From Selenomonas sp. ND2010 (GTDB lineage: Bacteria > Bacillota > Negativicutes > Selenomonadales > Selenomonadaceae), in assembly GCF_000702005.1 (NCBI RefSeq), contig NZ_JNKI01000011.1:1-64000 (forward strand): a DNA stretch of 64,000 nt, in the 5' to 3' direction. A program made the position numbers and the translations under genes. Below are positions 34,130-41,451 of this stretch, in pieces (the first letter of the stretch is position 1; each line of letters opens with the position of its first letter). Below the pieces are notes generated by a model. That model did not search any database. It was not told the DNA's origin and saw only the letters and a list, made by a program, of their open reading frames with translations.

Positions 34130-34675
34130 ATGAGCTTACATGGTATCACGAAGGGAACCCCGCTGGAGAAAATGGCAGAAATGATGGCTTTGGGCGAAGC
34201 CAAGGGCACGATGATGTATTATACGCTGGCGCGCCTGGCTAAAGAGCAGGGGCTTGACGATGTGGCTGAGCAGTTTATCGAAGCCGCAAATCAGGAGGCA
34301 GTCCATGCCGGTTTCTATGCCACAGTAAACGGCATGCTGCCCAAGGATTTCTGGCAGCTCGTGCGCGGCTTGATGAGTGCAGAAACCAGCGGTGAAAAGA
34401 AGGTCAAGGCTATGGCCGATAAATTCCGCGAAGTAGGCCTTGCCGAAGCTGCCGACGAAATGGAAATCTTTGCCAAGCAGGAAGGCCATCATGGCGTTGT
34501 TTTGGCGAAGATTTTGGAAAAGCATTGCCCGGGACTTTTGGAAGCTGCCGGCAAGAAAATCTATGTCTGCTCGGTCTGCGGCTATGAGCATGTCGGTGAC
34601 TTGGAGGCGGAACCGGATGATTTTGCCTGCCCGCTCTGTGGCCAGCCGAAGAAAGTATTTAAGCTGAAGGAGTGA
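34130..34675 (+). CDS. Rubrerythrin with C-terminal rubredoxin domain
   Basis: This 181-residue protein has an N-terminal ferritin-like four-helix bundle (residues 1-140) with the diiron ligands in GEAKGTMMYY, ANQEAVHAGFY, and the later helices DEMEIFAKQEGHHG. A short rubredoxin follows (YVCSVCGYEHVG...FACPLCGQPKKVF, four Cys). Rubrerythrins reduce H2O2 to water with electrons from NAD(P)H via rubredoxin-like partners, protecting anaerobes. GGAGAG precedes the ATG, and an AT-rich dyad upstream suggests peroxide or redox control. Confidence 0.93.
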   Translation: MSLHGITKGTPLEKMAEMMALGEAKGTMMYYTLARLAKEQGLDDVAEQFIEAANQEAVHAGFYATVNGMLPKDFWQLVRGLMSAETSGEKKVKAMADKFREVGLAEAADEMEIFAKQEGHHGVVLAKILEKHCPGLLEAAGKKIYVCSVCGYEHVGDLEAEPDDFACPLCGQPKKVFKLKE

Positions 34676-34689
34676 GGGGACTTTTGACT

Positions 34690-34794
34690 GTGACAGATCA
34701 AGAAGTAATTCAGGCGTTTCATATCATGTGGGATAATTTTCCCGAACCGGTGACTATCACCCAGCGGAGCCGGGAAATCTCCACTTCAGCGTAG
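34690..34794 (+). pseudogene. Short truncated frame downstream of rubrerythrin
   Basis: A GTG with GAGGGGA 9 bases upstream opens 34 codons (TDQEVIQAFHIMWDNFPEPV...STSA). It looks like a truncated N-terminus, perhaps of a PAS-like sensor; no family is certain. Confidence 0.3.
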
Positions 34795-34828
34795 GCCGGG
34801 GGGGTTGAGTATCAGGAAATCAAACGCT

Positions 34829-34873
34829 AAAAAATAGCCTGACAGGGCGCATAGCTTTGTCAGGCTATTTTTT
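34829..34873. terminator. Strong bidirectional terminator
   Basis: The stem AAAAAATAGCCTGACA (34829-34844) / TGTCAGGCTATTTTTT (34858-34873) is perfect over 16 bp. It closes the rubrerythrin unit. Confidence 0.92.
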
Positions 34874-34892
34874 GCAGAGCAGGTAATCTTTG

Positions 34893-35069
34893 GCTGATGT
34901 CGAAGATTACCTTAAATATTTGTGTATTAATACGACCCAGTTTACCGACTATGACAAATATGAGTCTTCGATCTTCAATCCTAAGGCTAAAGCAGCCTAT
35001 CGTGAGGAGATGTTCCCCCAGCAATGTGCAGCGGCTTATGAATTAGGGAAAAGTTTGCTTGAGCGCTAA
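34893..35069 (+). pseudogene. C-terminal fragment of a flavodoxin-family protein
   Basis: The + strand encodes DVEDYLKYLCINTTQFTDYD..., then FNPKAKAAYREEMFPQQCAA, ending AYELGKSLLER and a stop. The ending FNPxAK...FPxxCxxAxELGK is typical of NAD(P)H-dependent flavin reductases of the flavodoxin fold. There is no N-terminal flavin site. Confidence 0.5.
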
Positions 35070-35210
35070 TTCCTAAATGTGATTTCTTGCCAAGAACATT
35101 GTTCATGCCTTTTCTTTAGTGGTTGTGTATAGGAAAGATGGTGCATAAAAAAGTGACAAGGAAGAAGATAATTGCCATAAGAATATAGGTCTTAAGAACA
35201 GGAGGTAACG

Positions 35211-35597
35211 ATGATGACCCCAAAAGCATCTTATCTTGAACATGCGGCAGTGACCGTGGCAGATATCGAATGGAGTCTGAATTTTTTTCAGACGGTACTG
35301 GGCATGACGGAGACAAGGCGTAAGGAAAAGGATGGCGTTTTACAGCAGGTATGGCTGAAAGGCGGCCTGCAGCTGGTGGCTGCTCCGGAAGATCCAGCAG
35401 CAGGACGGGGGCACCACTTAGGCATTGTGGTGCAGGATTTCAAGGCGGCTTTGCAGGAAATGCTGGCCTATGAAGGTGTACGTCCCTTGGAAGGGAAGCC
35501 GGAAAAATGGGTGAAGCTTCCCGATGGCCTGGTGTTGGAACTGTTTCAGGAAAAGCCGGGAGCCATTGAGAAAGTGTTGGATATCGAAGTGAAATAA
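35211..35597 (+). CDS. VOC-family (glyoxalase-like) protein
   Basis: This 128-residue vicinal-oxygen-chelate fold protein has LEHAAVTVADIEWSLNFFQTVLGM (residues 6-29, first His ligand), LQLVAAPE, GRGHHLGIVVQDF (about 63-75) and DGLVLELFQEKPG (Glu ligand). Metal-dependent lyase, isomerase or dioxygenase chemistry is possible; the substrate is unknown. AGGAGG precedes the tandem ATGs at 35211 and 35214. Confidence 0.85.
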   Translation: MMTPKASYLEHAAVTVADIEWSLNFFQTVLGMTETRRKEKDGVLQQVWLKGGLQLVAAPEDPAAGRGHHLGIVVQDFKAALQEMLAYEGVRPLEGKPEKWVKLPDGLVLELFQEKPGAIEKVLDIEVK

Positions 35598-35607
35598 TGG
35601 GCGCAAA

Positions 35608-35657
35608 AAAAGCCATCCATAAGCCAGCTGATTAATCGGTGCTTATGGATGGCTTTT
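35608..35657. terminator. Bidirectional terminator between VOC and cupin genes
   Basis: The 17-bp perfect stem AAAAGCCATCCATAAGC (35608-35624) / GCTTATGGATGGCTTTT (35641-35657). Confidence 0.93.
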
Positions 35658-35676
35658 GCTTATCACAATAACGGAT

Positions 35677-36033
35677 TTACTGTTCTACTTCAGCGTCAGC
35701 TGCGGTGTATTCCTCCAGGGATTTTTCGCGTACCTGAATGCAGATATAGCTGATGCCTTCATCGGCAGACGCCGAGAATTGACGCCGTGCCGCCGGGGCG
35801 ATGCGCAGCCAGTCACCGGCAGAAAGTTCTACGGTTTGCCCGTCAATTACAGCGGTGCCTTTGCCGGCCGTGATGAAGTAAATCTCCTCATTTTTCTTGT
35901 GGTAGTGTACAAAGGGAACGCCTGCTCCGGCAGGCAGGTTGTTGACGCTGATTTCTGCTCCCGTCAGATTCAATTTGTCATGCAGCTCGGTTCTGGCATC
36001 GTTTGCCACACTGATTTTGCTGAAATTTGCCAT
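35677..36033 (-). CDS. Cupin-domain protein
   Basis: In this 118-residue single cupin, motif 1 is PFVHYHKKNEEIYFITAGKG (two His, Glu) and motif 2 is LSAGDWLRIAPAARRQFSAS (its usual His is Arg or Gln here). It probably binds a metal or small ligand. It is divergent from an Rrf2-type regulator, and the shared intergenic region has three CATTGTAAC-like half-sites, so it is a likely target of that regulator. Confidence 0.85.
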   Translation of the reverse strand: MANFSKISVANDARTELHDKLNLTGAEISVNNLPAGAGVPFVHYHKKNEEIYFITAGKGTAVIDGQTVELSAGDWLRIAPAARRQFSASADEGISYICIQVREKSLEEYTAADAEVEQ

Positions 36034-36051
36034 GTTAAATTCCTCCTAAAA

Positions 36052-36118
36052 CATTGTAACAACATCGCTTACAATGAGAGGATAACATTTTATCGATGTA
36101 ATGTCAATGGTTACAATG
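36052..36118. promoter_or_regulatory. Operator-like half-sites between cupin and Rrf2 genes
   Basis: CATTGTAAC (36052-36060), CTTACAATG (36068-36076) and GTTACAATG (36110-36118) are three copies of one 9-mer in both orientations. The first two form a dyad just upstream of the cupin Shine-Dalgarno. It is the probable binding site of the adjacent Rrf2 regulator. Confidence 0.55.
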
Positions 36119-36252
36119 GAGAATTTTATGAAGTTTTCGCAGTGGATGCCATAAAGGCATATCAGCAGGTAAGATTGACATTTTATAAGTGATGTAATAT
36201 GATAGGCTACAACCTTATATAGTAAGAAATAATGGTTTTAGGAGGTTCCTTC

Positions 36253-36696
36253 ATGCAGTTTTCATTTCGTCTGCCGGTAGCAACGCATATATTGCTTTGT
36301 ATAGAACGGTTCAAGGATGAGTACAAGACCACATCAACTTTTTTGGCGGGCAGTGTCAATGTCAATCCGGTTATTGTCCGGAAAACATTAGGCCAGCTCA
36401 AAGCTGCCGGCCTCGTGGAAGTGGCAGCTGGTGTCGGCGGGGCAAAACTTACCAAAAGCCCGAAAGACATCACCTTGTGGGATGTCTTCCAGGCTGTGGA
36501 AGAAGACGAAGACTTATTTCATTTTCAGGAGAATCCCAATCCTGCCTGTCCTGTGGGGCGGAATATTCATGGGGTTTTGGGGGAACGGCTTGAAGATGTC
36601 AGACAACATATGCTGGCTGATTTCAAGAAGGTCACCCTTGCCGATTTGTTGGAATCTATTGCAGTGAAAGAAGCAGAACAGGAGAAAAATAAATGA
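36253..36696 (+). CDS. Rrf2-family transcriptional regulator (YwnA-like)
   Basis: This 147-residue winged-helix protein has FRLPVATHILLCIERFKDEYKTTSTFLAGSVNVNPVIVRKTLGQLKAAGLVEV, then a wing with GVGGAKLTKSPKDITLWDVFQAVE. It has only one Cys (near residue 96, NPACPVG), so it does not carry the three-Cys iron-sulphur site of IscR or NsrR. It resembles YwnA/HypR regulators that sense thiol or electrophile stress. TAGGAGG lies 7 bases before the ATG. It is divergent from the cupin gene. Confidence 0.85.
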   Translation: MQFSFRLPVATHILLCIERFKDEYKTTSTFLAGSVNVNPVIVRKTLGQLKAAGLVEVAAGVGGAKLTKSPKDITLWDVFQAVEEDEDLFHFQENPNPACPVGRNIHGVLGERLEDVRQHMLADFKKVTLADLLESIAVKEAEQEKNK

Positions 36697-36857
36697 TTGC
36701 CATAGCGGAATTAAAAACAGGTGTTATCTTCGGAGATAATAACACCTGCGAATATGTATATATGCCGGCCAGTGAAATAGGCGTGGAAAATTCCCTGTGC
36801 GTTTACGAAAACAATGGGCAGCGGTCTGAAGACCGCCGCTTACCAAGCAGGCCGTAG
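36693..36857 (+). CDS. Small ORF overlapping the Rrf2 stop
   Basis: This 54-codon frame starts at ATGA overlapping the Rrf2 stop (MIAIAELKTGVIFGDNNTCE...). The sequence has no recognised family and ends in low-value sequence near a short hairpin (GCGGTCT/AGACCGC). It may be a truncated gene. Confidence 0.3.
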   Translation: MIAIAELKTGVIFGDNNTCEYVYMPASEIGVENSLCVYENNGQRSEDRRLPSRP

Positions 36858-37050
36858 TGCATGCCTTGAAAGGCGTTACGGTAGTCTGCAAGTTCCGCCA
36901 GGCCGCGTCCTGTGCCTACGACAACCTCGACACCGCGTTCCATCAACTGCTTAATAGCCGCTGTCGTCTCGTCAGGAATCTGTTTGGCAGAATAAAGCAA
37001 AGTTTCGTCCAAATCGTAGTCTGCGGCACGCCGGAAATGGCAGCTGTAAG
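36835..37050 (-). pseudogene. Fragment of a Cof-type HAD hydrolase
   Basis: The minus strand encodes DYDLDETLLYSAKQIPDETT, then AAIKQLMERGVEVVVGTGRG and LAELADYRNAFQGMHYGLLGKR. It keeps HAD motif I (Gly of DGT is Glu) and motif II but lacks the cap domain and motifs III/IV. Confidence 0.65.
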
Positions 37051-37111
37051 CAAGGAGAGCATTACGGGAGAATATATCGCACGCGAAATGAAAAATTAGC
37101 ATGAAATAAAT

Positions 37112-37150
37112 AATCCCCCATCCGCATGAAAAATTGCAGGATGGGGGATT
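37112..37150. terminator. Bidirectional terminator
   Basis: The 12-bp stem AATCCCCCATCC (37112-37123) / GGATGGGGGATT (37139-37150). Confidence 0.88.
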
Positions 37151-37177
37151 CATTTTGCTTTGTTGGAGTTAGAGTCA

Positions 37178-37969
37178 TTAATACATTAAAGACTGTCCGT
37201 CCGTTGGCATATCATAATTGGTCACATTACGTTCGGCAAGTTTGCCCTTTAGTGTATGGCGGGTGAGTGCGGCATGGGCCACATTGTCAAGATGTGTCAG
37301 ATACAGTCTGGCGTTAGGCGCAGTCTTGGCAACGCAGTGGACATCTTCGGCATCCATGATGAGGCGACCATTTTCTACCGTTTCGGCGGCGCAGCAGTTG
37401 AGTGCCACGATTTCCGGCTGCCAGCGTTTCAGCGTGTTGGCTACTGCCGGATACCAGACCGTATCCCCGGCCAGATAAAAGATTTTTTCGGCGGCGCTTT
37501 CAAACATCACGCCCATGGCATCACCACAGGGATTTACCGTGCCATGGAGGGCGGGTACCTTGGTCAGCTTTGCCGGACCAAACAGCATGCCAGTTTCGGA
37601 TAGTACGGTCACATCGCGGAAGCCGGATTTTTGGAATACAGCGGCATCTGCTTCGTTTTGGCAGATTACAGGCACATTCTTGTCTAAAGGAGCGCCCACA
37701 GTACCATCCATGGACATATCGATGTGGTCGGGATGGATATGCGTTACCAGATAATAATCGACGCCGGCGAGGATTTCTTTTATCGGCATGGGCAGGTCAT
37801 AGAAGGGCATGGGCAAATGCTCCTTCATTTCATCCGGTACATGATAAGGTCTGCCGGGAACATCGATGAAGGAAAACTGATGCTTGGGCATCAGCCACGG
37901 GTCAATCAGAAACGTTTTGCCGGCATATTCAAGGCGGTTGGTGGCATTGCGGATTTGCGTCAATTTCAT
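37178..37969 (-). CDS. Metallo-beta-lactamase-fold hydrolase (UlaG-like)
   Basis: This 263-residue protein has the zinc motif THIHPDHID (about residues 77-85), with further ligands in PALHGTVNPCGDAMG and FYLAGDTVWYPAV. Its start, QIRNATNRLEYAGKTFLIDPWL, is typical of UlaG-like lactonases. The substrate is not known. I chose the second ATG (37969) because GGAG lies 9 bases upstream; the first ATG is too close. The divergent LysR gene probably controls it. Confidence 0.85.
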   Translation of the reverse strand: MKLTQIRNATNRLEYAGKTFLIDPWLMPKHQFSFIDVPGRPYHVPDEMKEHLPMPFYDLPMPIKEILAGVDYYLVTHIHPDHIDMSMDGTVGAPLDKNVPVICQNEADAAVFQKSGFRDVTVLSETGMLFGPAKLTKVPALHGTVNPCGDAMGVMFESAAEKIFYLAGDTVWYPAVANTLKRWQPEIVALNCCAAETVENGRLIMDAEDVHCVAKTAPNARLYLTHLDNVAHAALTRHTLKGKLAERNVTNYDMPTDGQSLMY

Positions 37970-37998
37970 GGTCATGTCTCCTTTTTGTAGCTTCTAAA

Positions 37999-38076
37999 TT
38001 GCGTCAGCTAGGTTATGCTTCAAGTATAATGCCTATACTGGGTCACAACAAGCAAAGAGTTTCTCTTTTGACGCAA
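37999..38076. promoter_or_regulatory. Inverted repeats in the MBL/LysR divergent region
   Basis: TTGCGTCA (37999-38006) and TGACGCAA (38069-38076) are perfect inverted copies 62 bases apart flanking both promoters. This fits a LysR regulator binding two sites. Confidence 0.45.
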
Positions 38077-38115
38077 CTAAAAGGTTGCTATAAAATAAAG
38101 AGGAGGGGGGATTGG

Positions 38116-39033
38116 ATGAATCAGAAGCAAATGGAATATTTTCTCGAAGTTTATCGGCAGGGCAATATACAAAGTGCCGCCGATAAGCTCTATGTATCGC
38201 GGCAGGGTGTCAGCAAGATGCTCAAGACGTTGGAGGAGGAACTTGGGCAGCTGCTTTTTATCCGCAATCCGCATGGTCTTGTTCCAACTGACTATGCCAA
38301 TGCACTTTTACCGCATGTGCAGCGGCTGCTGGCAGAATACCGGAGCATTGCGAGCATGAGCACATTGGCCTCACAATCCAAAAGCGTGGTGACTATCTAC
38401 GCGCTTGACCATATAATGGCTTACTTGGGGGCAGAGTTCCTTTGGGATTTTCACCAGGCATGTCCGGATATTATTCTTAGCACCGTGGATACGACAGATG
38501 ATGCAGCTTTGAAGGGCGTTTTGGAAAAGCAATGCAACTTTGCCATCGTAACAGGAGAAGCTGACCAAAATCGTTTCGCAGCGGAACCGCTGTTCTTTTC
38601 CCGATACTGTGCGCGGCTGCATCGCCAGCATCCGCTGGCCGGTAAAGAAAACATTGCCTATGCAGATTTGGAAGGTGCGCGCATTGTCAGCAAGGGGCGG
38701 GGTTATCAATGTTTTCGTCATAATATCGATAAGTATATCCTGCTGCCGGGGTTGCATGTAGATTTGGTCGCTGAAACGGCCGATGAGATGCTCATCACCG
38801 ATCTGATTCTCCGGCATCAGGCGATAAATCTTGGCTATGACTACGCTGCCGTGCTGAATCCCCATCCGGATATCGTGGTAAAACCATTAGGTACGGGCGA
38901 TGACCTGGGGCAGAATGTATATCTTGTCTGGGACAAGACCACAGTCCTCACGAAAGCCAGCCAAAAGTTTCGTTCCTTTCTGCTCGCTTGGCTGCCCCAG
39001 CATGGTAAAGACAAAGTTAGCTGGCCTTTGTGA
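38116..39033 (+). CDS. LysR-family transcriptional regulator
   Basis: This protein of about 305 residues has an N-terminal HTH (MNQKQMEYFLEVYRQGNIQSAADKLYVSRQGVSKMLKTLEEELGQLLFIR) and a C-terminal periplasmic-binding-like effector domain. The ATG at 38116 follows GGAGGGGGG. It is divergent from the MBL hydrolase gene, with paired TTGCGTCA sites between them, so it most likely regulates that gene and itself. Confidence 0.92.
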   Translation: MNQKQMEYFLEVYRQGNIQSAADKLYVSRQGVSKMLKTLEEELGQLLFIRNPHGLVPTDYANALLPHVQRLLAEYRSIASMSTLASQSKSVVTIYALDHIMAYLGAEFLWDFHQACPDIILSTVDTTDDAALKGVLEKQCNFAIVTGEADQNRFAAEPLFFSRYCARLHRQHPLAGKENIAYADLEGARIVSKGRGYQCFRHNIDKYILLPGLHVDLVAETADEMLITDLILRHQAINLGYDYAAVLNPHPDIVVKPLGTGDDLGQNVYLVWDKTTVLTKASQKFRSFLLAWLPQHGKDKVSWPL

Positions 39034-39036
39034 TAT

Positions 39037-39205
39037 TAAGGGGTACTGTTCGTATTTTCAAGAGTGTCGGCAAATTTACGCCGGACGAAGTCGATAAGAC
39101 AGCGTTCGTCTGCGTAGATTTGCCGGCCTTTTTTGGTGACGATAAATCCTTTTTGAGCAAGTCCCTCGATGGGAATGGCGATAAGATTACTATCATAGTG
39201 AAATC
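39037..39205 (-). pseudogene. C-terminal fragment of an unrecognised protein
   Basis: The minus strand has an open stretch DSNLIAIPIEGLAQKGFIVT, then KKGRQIYADERCLIDFVRRK and FADTLENTNSTP with a stop. It reads like a conserved C-terminus but has no start or upstream domain. Family not recognised. Confidence 0.35.
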
Positions 39206-39308
39206 AATCGGTTTATTCAATAGATAAATCGATTATAAGTGTTTTTTATTTCGGTTCGAATACGCTATGATGAAGACAGAAAAAATCAATGTGAAGCGGG
39301 AGGTAATG

Positions 39309-39473
39309 ATGATGGAAAAGGCAATGAAGATCTGGGCCGAAAAAATGATGGCAAGGACGCATAAGGCAGTGAAAATTTATCAGCAGGAATCGCAAAAAAA
39401 GCAGGACATGACTCCGGCGCAGTGGAATATGCTCTATGGGAAATACCTATTGGATATGGACGAGGCAATTTGA
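39309..39473 (+). CDS. Small hypothetical protein upstream of the UxaA pair
   Basis: This is a basic helical protein of about 54 residues (MEKAMKIWAEKMMARTHKAV...MTPAQWNMLYGKYLLDMDEAI). GGGAGG precedes three consecutive ATGs, and the one at 39309 or 39312 has the best spacing. It lies 15 bases before the uxaA-like small subunit and may be co-transcribed. No family recognised. Confidence 0.5.
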   Translation: MMEKAMKIWAEKMMARTHKAVKIYQQESQKKQDMTPAQWNMLYGKYLLDMDEAI

Positions 39474-39488
39474 CGAAAGGAGAGCGTT

Positions 39489-39800
39489 ATGGAAAAGAAA
39501 GCGATTCTGCTGGACGAAAAGGACAATGTGGCCACCTGCACCAGCGAAGCACATCCGGAGGACATGGTTATCTGTCATGGTGGCGGCAGGGCCAAGGTTA
39601 GGGCTGTCGAACTGATTCCCATTTGGCACAAGATTGCCTTGAAGCCTATCGCCAAGGGCGAGATGGTCTATAAGTACGGGGAAATCATCGGGGAAACTTT
39701 GCGGGATATCCCGCAGGGCGGCTGGGTATCGCATGAGAATATCCGCAGCATTCCCAGGGATTATGCCAGTGAGTATGTAATGGGCAAGGAGGGCAAATGA
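39489..39800 (+). CDS. UxaA-type dehydratase small subunit (SAF domain)
   Basis: This 103-residue SAF-domain protein has AILLDEKDNVATCTSEAHPEDMV and AVELIPIWHKIALKPIAKGEMVYKYGEIIGE...DIPQGGWVSHENI. The His-containing IPIWHKIAL and WVSHEN are typical of the N-terminal part of altronate/galactarate dehydratases. AAAGGAGAG precedes the ATG. The next gene starts one base after its stop, so it encodes the partner subunit. Confidence 0.88.
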   Translation: MEKKAILLDEKDNVATCTSEAHPEDMVICHGGGRAKVRAVELIPIWHKIALKPIAKGEMVYKYGEIIGETLRDIPQGGWVSHENIRSIPRDYASEYVMGKEGK

Positions 39801-39801
39801 T

Positions 39802-40962
39802 ATGGAATTTTACGGTTACAGACGCAAAGAAGGCCGCCCCGGCATCCGCAATCATATCCTGATCCTGCCCACTTGTGCCTGCGGCAGTGAATCCTGCCGG
39901 ATTGTGGCGAGCCAGGTGCGGGGCGCTGTGAATATTGTCTTTAACACCGGATGCAGTGATGTGGCGGCCAATACGGCAATGAGCCAGAAGGTGCTCACGG
40001 GTTTTGCACTGAATCCCAACGTCTACGGCGTGGTCATCATCGGCCTGGGCTGTGAAACCGTACCCCATGCCCAGTTGCGGGAAAAGATACAGGCAAAGTG
40101 TTCCAAGCCGGTAGTTTCCTTTGGCATACAAGAAGAAGGCGGCACATTGAAGACCATTGAAAAAGCTGTGCGGGCAGCCAGGGAAATGGCAGCCGAAGCC
40201 GGGCTGCAGCAAAAGGAAAAATTCCCCATCAGCGAGCTGCTGCTGGGGATAGAATGTGGCGGCAGCGATGCTACTTCCGGCATTGCCTCCAATCCTGCGG
40301 TGGGCAATCTTAGCGACAGGCTCGTGGATTTGGGCGCATCTGCCATGATGAGTGAGTCCATTGAGTGGATAGGCGGCGAACATGTGTTGGCTCGCCGGGG
40401 CGCCACGCCGGAAATCCATGACCAGATCATCCGGGTGTGTGAGGACTATGAAAAACATTTGCTGGCCGCAGGGCAGGATTGCCGGGCGGGCCAGCCGACA
40501 CCGGGCAACAAAGCGGGCGGTTTGTCCACGATTGACGAAAAGAGCCTTGGCTGCATCCGCAAAGGCGGCACCCGTCCCATCGTGGAGGTGCTGGAACAGG
40601 CGCAGCCGCCCACGAAGCGCGGGGCTATGGTCATGGATACGGCAGGATACGATATTTCTTCTGTAACATCCATGGCGGCTGCCGGCTGTCAGGTCATCAT
40701 CTTTACCACGGGCAGGGGAACGCCTACGGGCAATGCCATTGTGCCGGTGCTGAAAGTGACCGCCAATGAACATACCTATAGCTGGATGGAAGATAATATG
40801 GATGTGGATTTATCGGGCATTATCCGTGGCGAGCAGACCATTGAGGAAAGCGGCGGGATGCTGCTGGAAAAGCTCCATGAGATAGCAAGCGGCAAACTCA
40901 CCAAAGCGGAAGCCTATGGCTTTTCGGATATTGCGGTTGACCATGTGTGCAGATTTGTATAA
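39802..40962 (+). CDS. UxaA-type dehydratase large subunit
   Basis: This 386-residue protein matches the catalytic C-terminal region of altronate/galactarate dehydratase or sulfolactate sulfo-lyase-like proteins: GRPGIRNHILILPTCACGSES (9-29), GLGCETVP (about 74), ECGGSDATSGIASNPAVG (about 151) and TTGRGTPTGNAIVPVLKV (about 300). The conserved Cys and His suggest an iron-dependent sugar-acid dehydratase. The split into two subunits is common in Firmicutes. No uronate pathway genes are beside it, so the substrate is open. Confidence 0.86.
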   Translation: MEFYGYRRKEGRPGIRNHILILPTCACGSESCRIVASQVRGAVNIVFNTGCSDVAANTAMSQKVLTGFALNPNVYGVVIIGLGCETVPHAQLREKIQAKCSKPVVSFGIQEEGGTLKTIEKAVRAAREMAAEAGLQQKEKFPISELLLGIECGGSDATSGIASNPAVGNLSDRLVDLGASAMMSESIEWIGGEHVLARRGATPEIHDQIIRVCEDYEKHLLAAGQDCRAGQPTPGNKAGGLSTIDEKSLGCIRKGGTRPIVEVLEQAQPPTKRGAMVMDTAGYDISSVTSMAAAGCQVIIFTTGRGTPTGNAIVPVLKVTANEHTYSWMEDNMDVDLSGIIRGEQTIEESGGMLLEKLHEIASGKLTKAEAYGFSDIAVDHVCRFV

Positions 40963-40976
40963 TTAGTGTAGAGGCG

Positions 40977-41034
40977 AATGGCGCGTCGGCAGAAAGTCTT
41001 TGACTATTCTGTTGACGCGTCATTCTGCAATACG
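40977..41034 (+). other. Long imperfect hairpin after the UxaA operon
   Basis: AATGGCGCGTC (40977-40987) pairs with GACGCGTCATT (41024-41034), and a second inner stem (AGAA-GTC with GAC-TTCT) lies in between. There is no T-run, so it is either a rho-assisted end or a processed structure. Confidence 0.45.
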
Positions 41035-41230
41035 AATATGGTTCATTTTTTAGTGCAACTATGTTATATGAGGTGGTGTTTCATCGATTTAGCCATGAAT
41101 TTAGGTGCAAATAATCTAATATAAGAGAAAACAGAATATTTTTTTGATAAAAGCAGGAATTTTGCTTTACCTGTAGTAATATAAATAATAGACATAGGAA
41201 GTAGTATGTTTTTATTACAAAGGGATGGTA

Positions 41231-41398
41231 ATGATGTTTAGTAGTATCGTTGCTTTTATTGAAAAAGTACATTATACCACTATTAGTGTACATGGGGGGG
41301 GGGACACTCTAAGCCGTCTGTCCAATTTTATAGAGGATAATTATGTCCGCTTCTGTTTAGCAGAGAGTGGGGACACATACATTTTGTGTGTGTTCTGA
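41231..41398 (+). CDS. Small ORF with an in-frame G10 tract in the leader of the Ca2+ ATPase
   Basis: This 55-residue frame (MMFSSIVAFIEKVHYTTISV, then HGGGDTLSRLSNFIEDNYVR and FCLAESGDTYILCVF) starts at tandem ATGs with AAAGGGATGG upstream, almost the same context as the ATPase start at 41452. Ten consecutive G (41294-41303) encode Gly-Gly-Gly; gain or loss of one G would shift the frame. The 3' part overlaps the 5' arm of the terminator-like stem at 41345-41420, and the ORF stop lies between the arms. It may be a regulatory leader peptide and is possibly phase variable. No homologue recognised. Confidence 0.4.
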   Translation: MMFSSIVAFIEKVHYTTISVHGGGDTLSRLSNFIEDNYVRFCLAESGDTYILCVF

Positions 41399-41426
41399 CT
41401 TTTGCTGAGCAGAGGCGGGCTTTTTT
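41345..41426 (+). terminator. Attenuator-like stem upstream of the P-type ATPase
   Basis: The arm GTCCGCTTCTGTTT (41345-41358) can pair over 14 positions (with G-U pairs) with GAGCAGAGGCGGGC (41407-41420), followed by T6. Inside it, ACACATAC/GTGTGTGT forms a smaller hairpin. It lies 25 bases before the ATPase start, so it could stop transcription before the gene unless prevented. Confidence 0.5.
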
Positions 41427-41451
41427 GTTGTGTATTATGGGAGGGATGGTA

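Noticed and set aside
39685-40773. Long open frame on the - strand (about 362 codons)
   Set aside because: It is antisense to the UxaA-type subunits, which have clear conserved motifs and ribosome binding sites.
41281-41426. Possible yybP-ykoY (manganese) riboswitch before the P-type ATPase
   Set aside because: The conserved GGGGAGUAG core is absent. The region is better explained by a small ORF and an attenuator-like stem.
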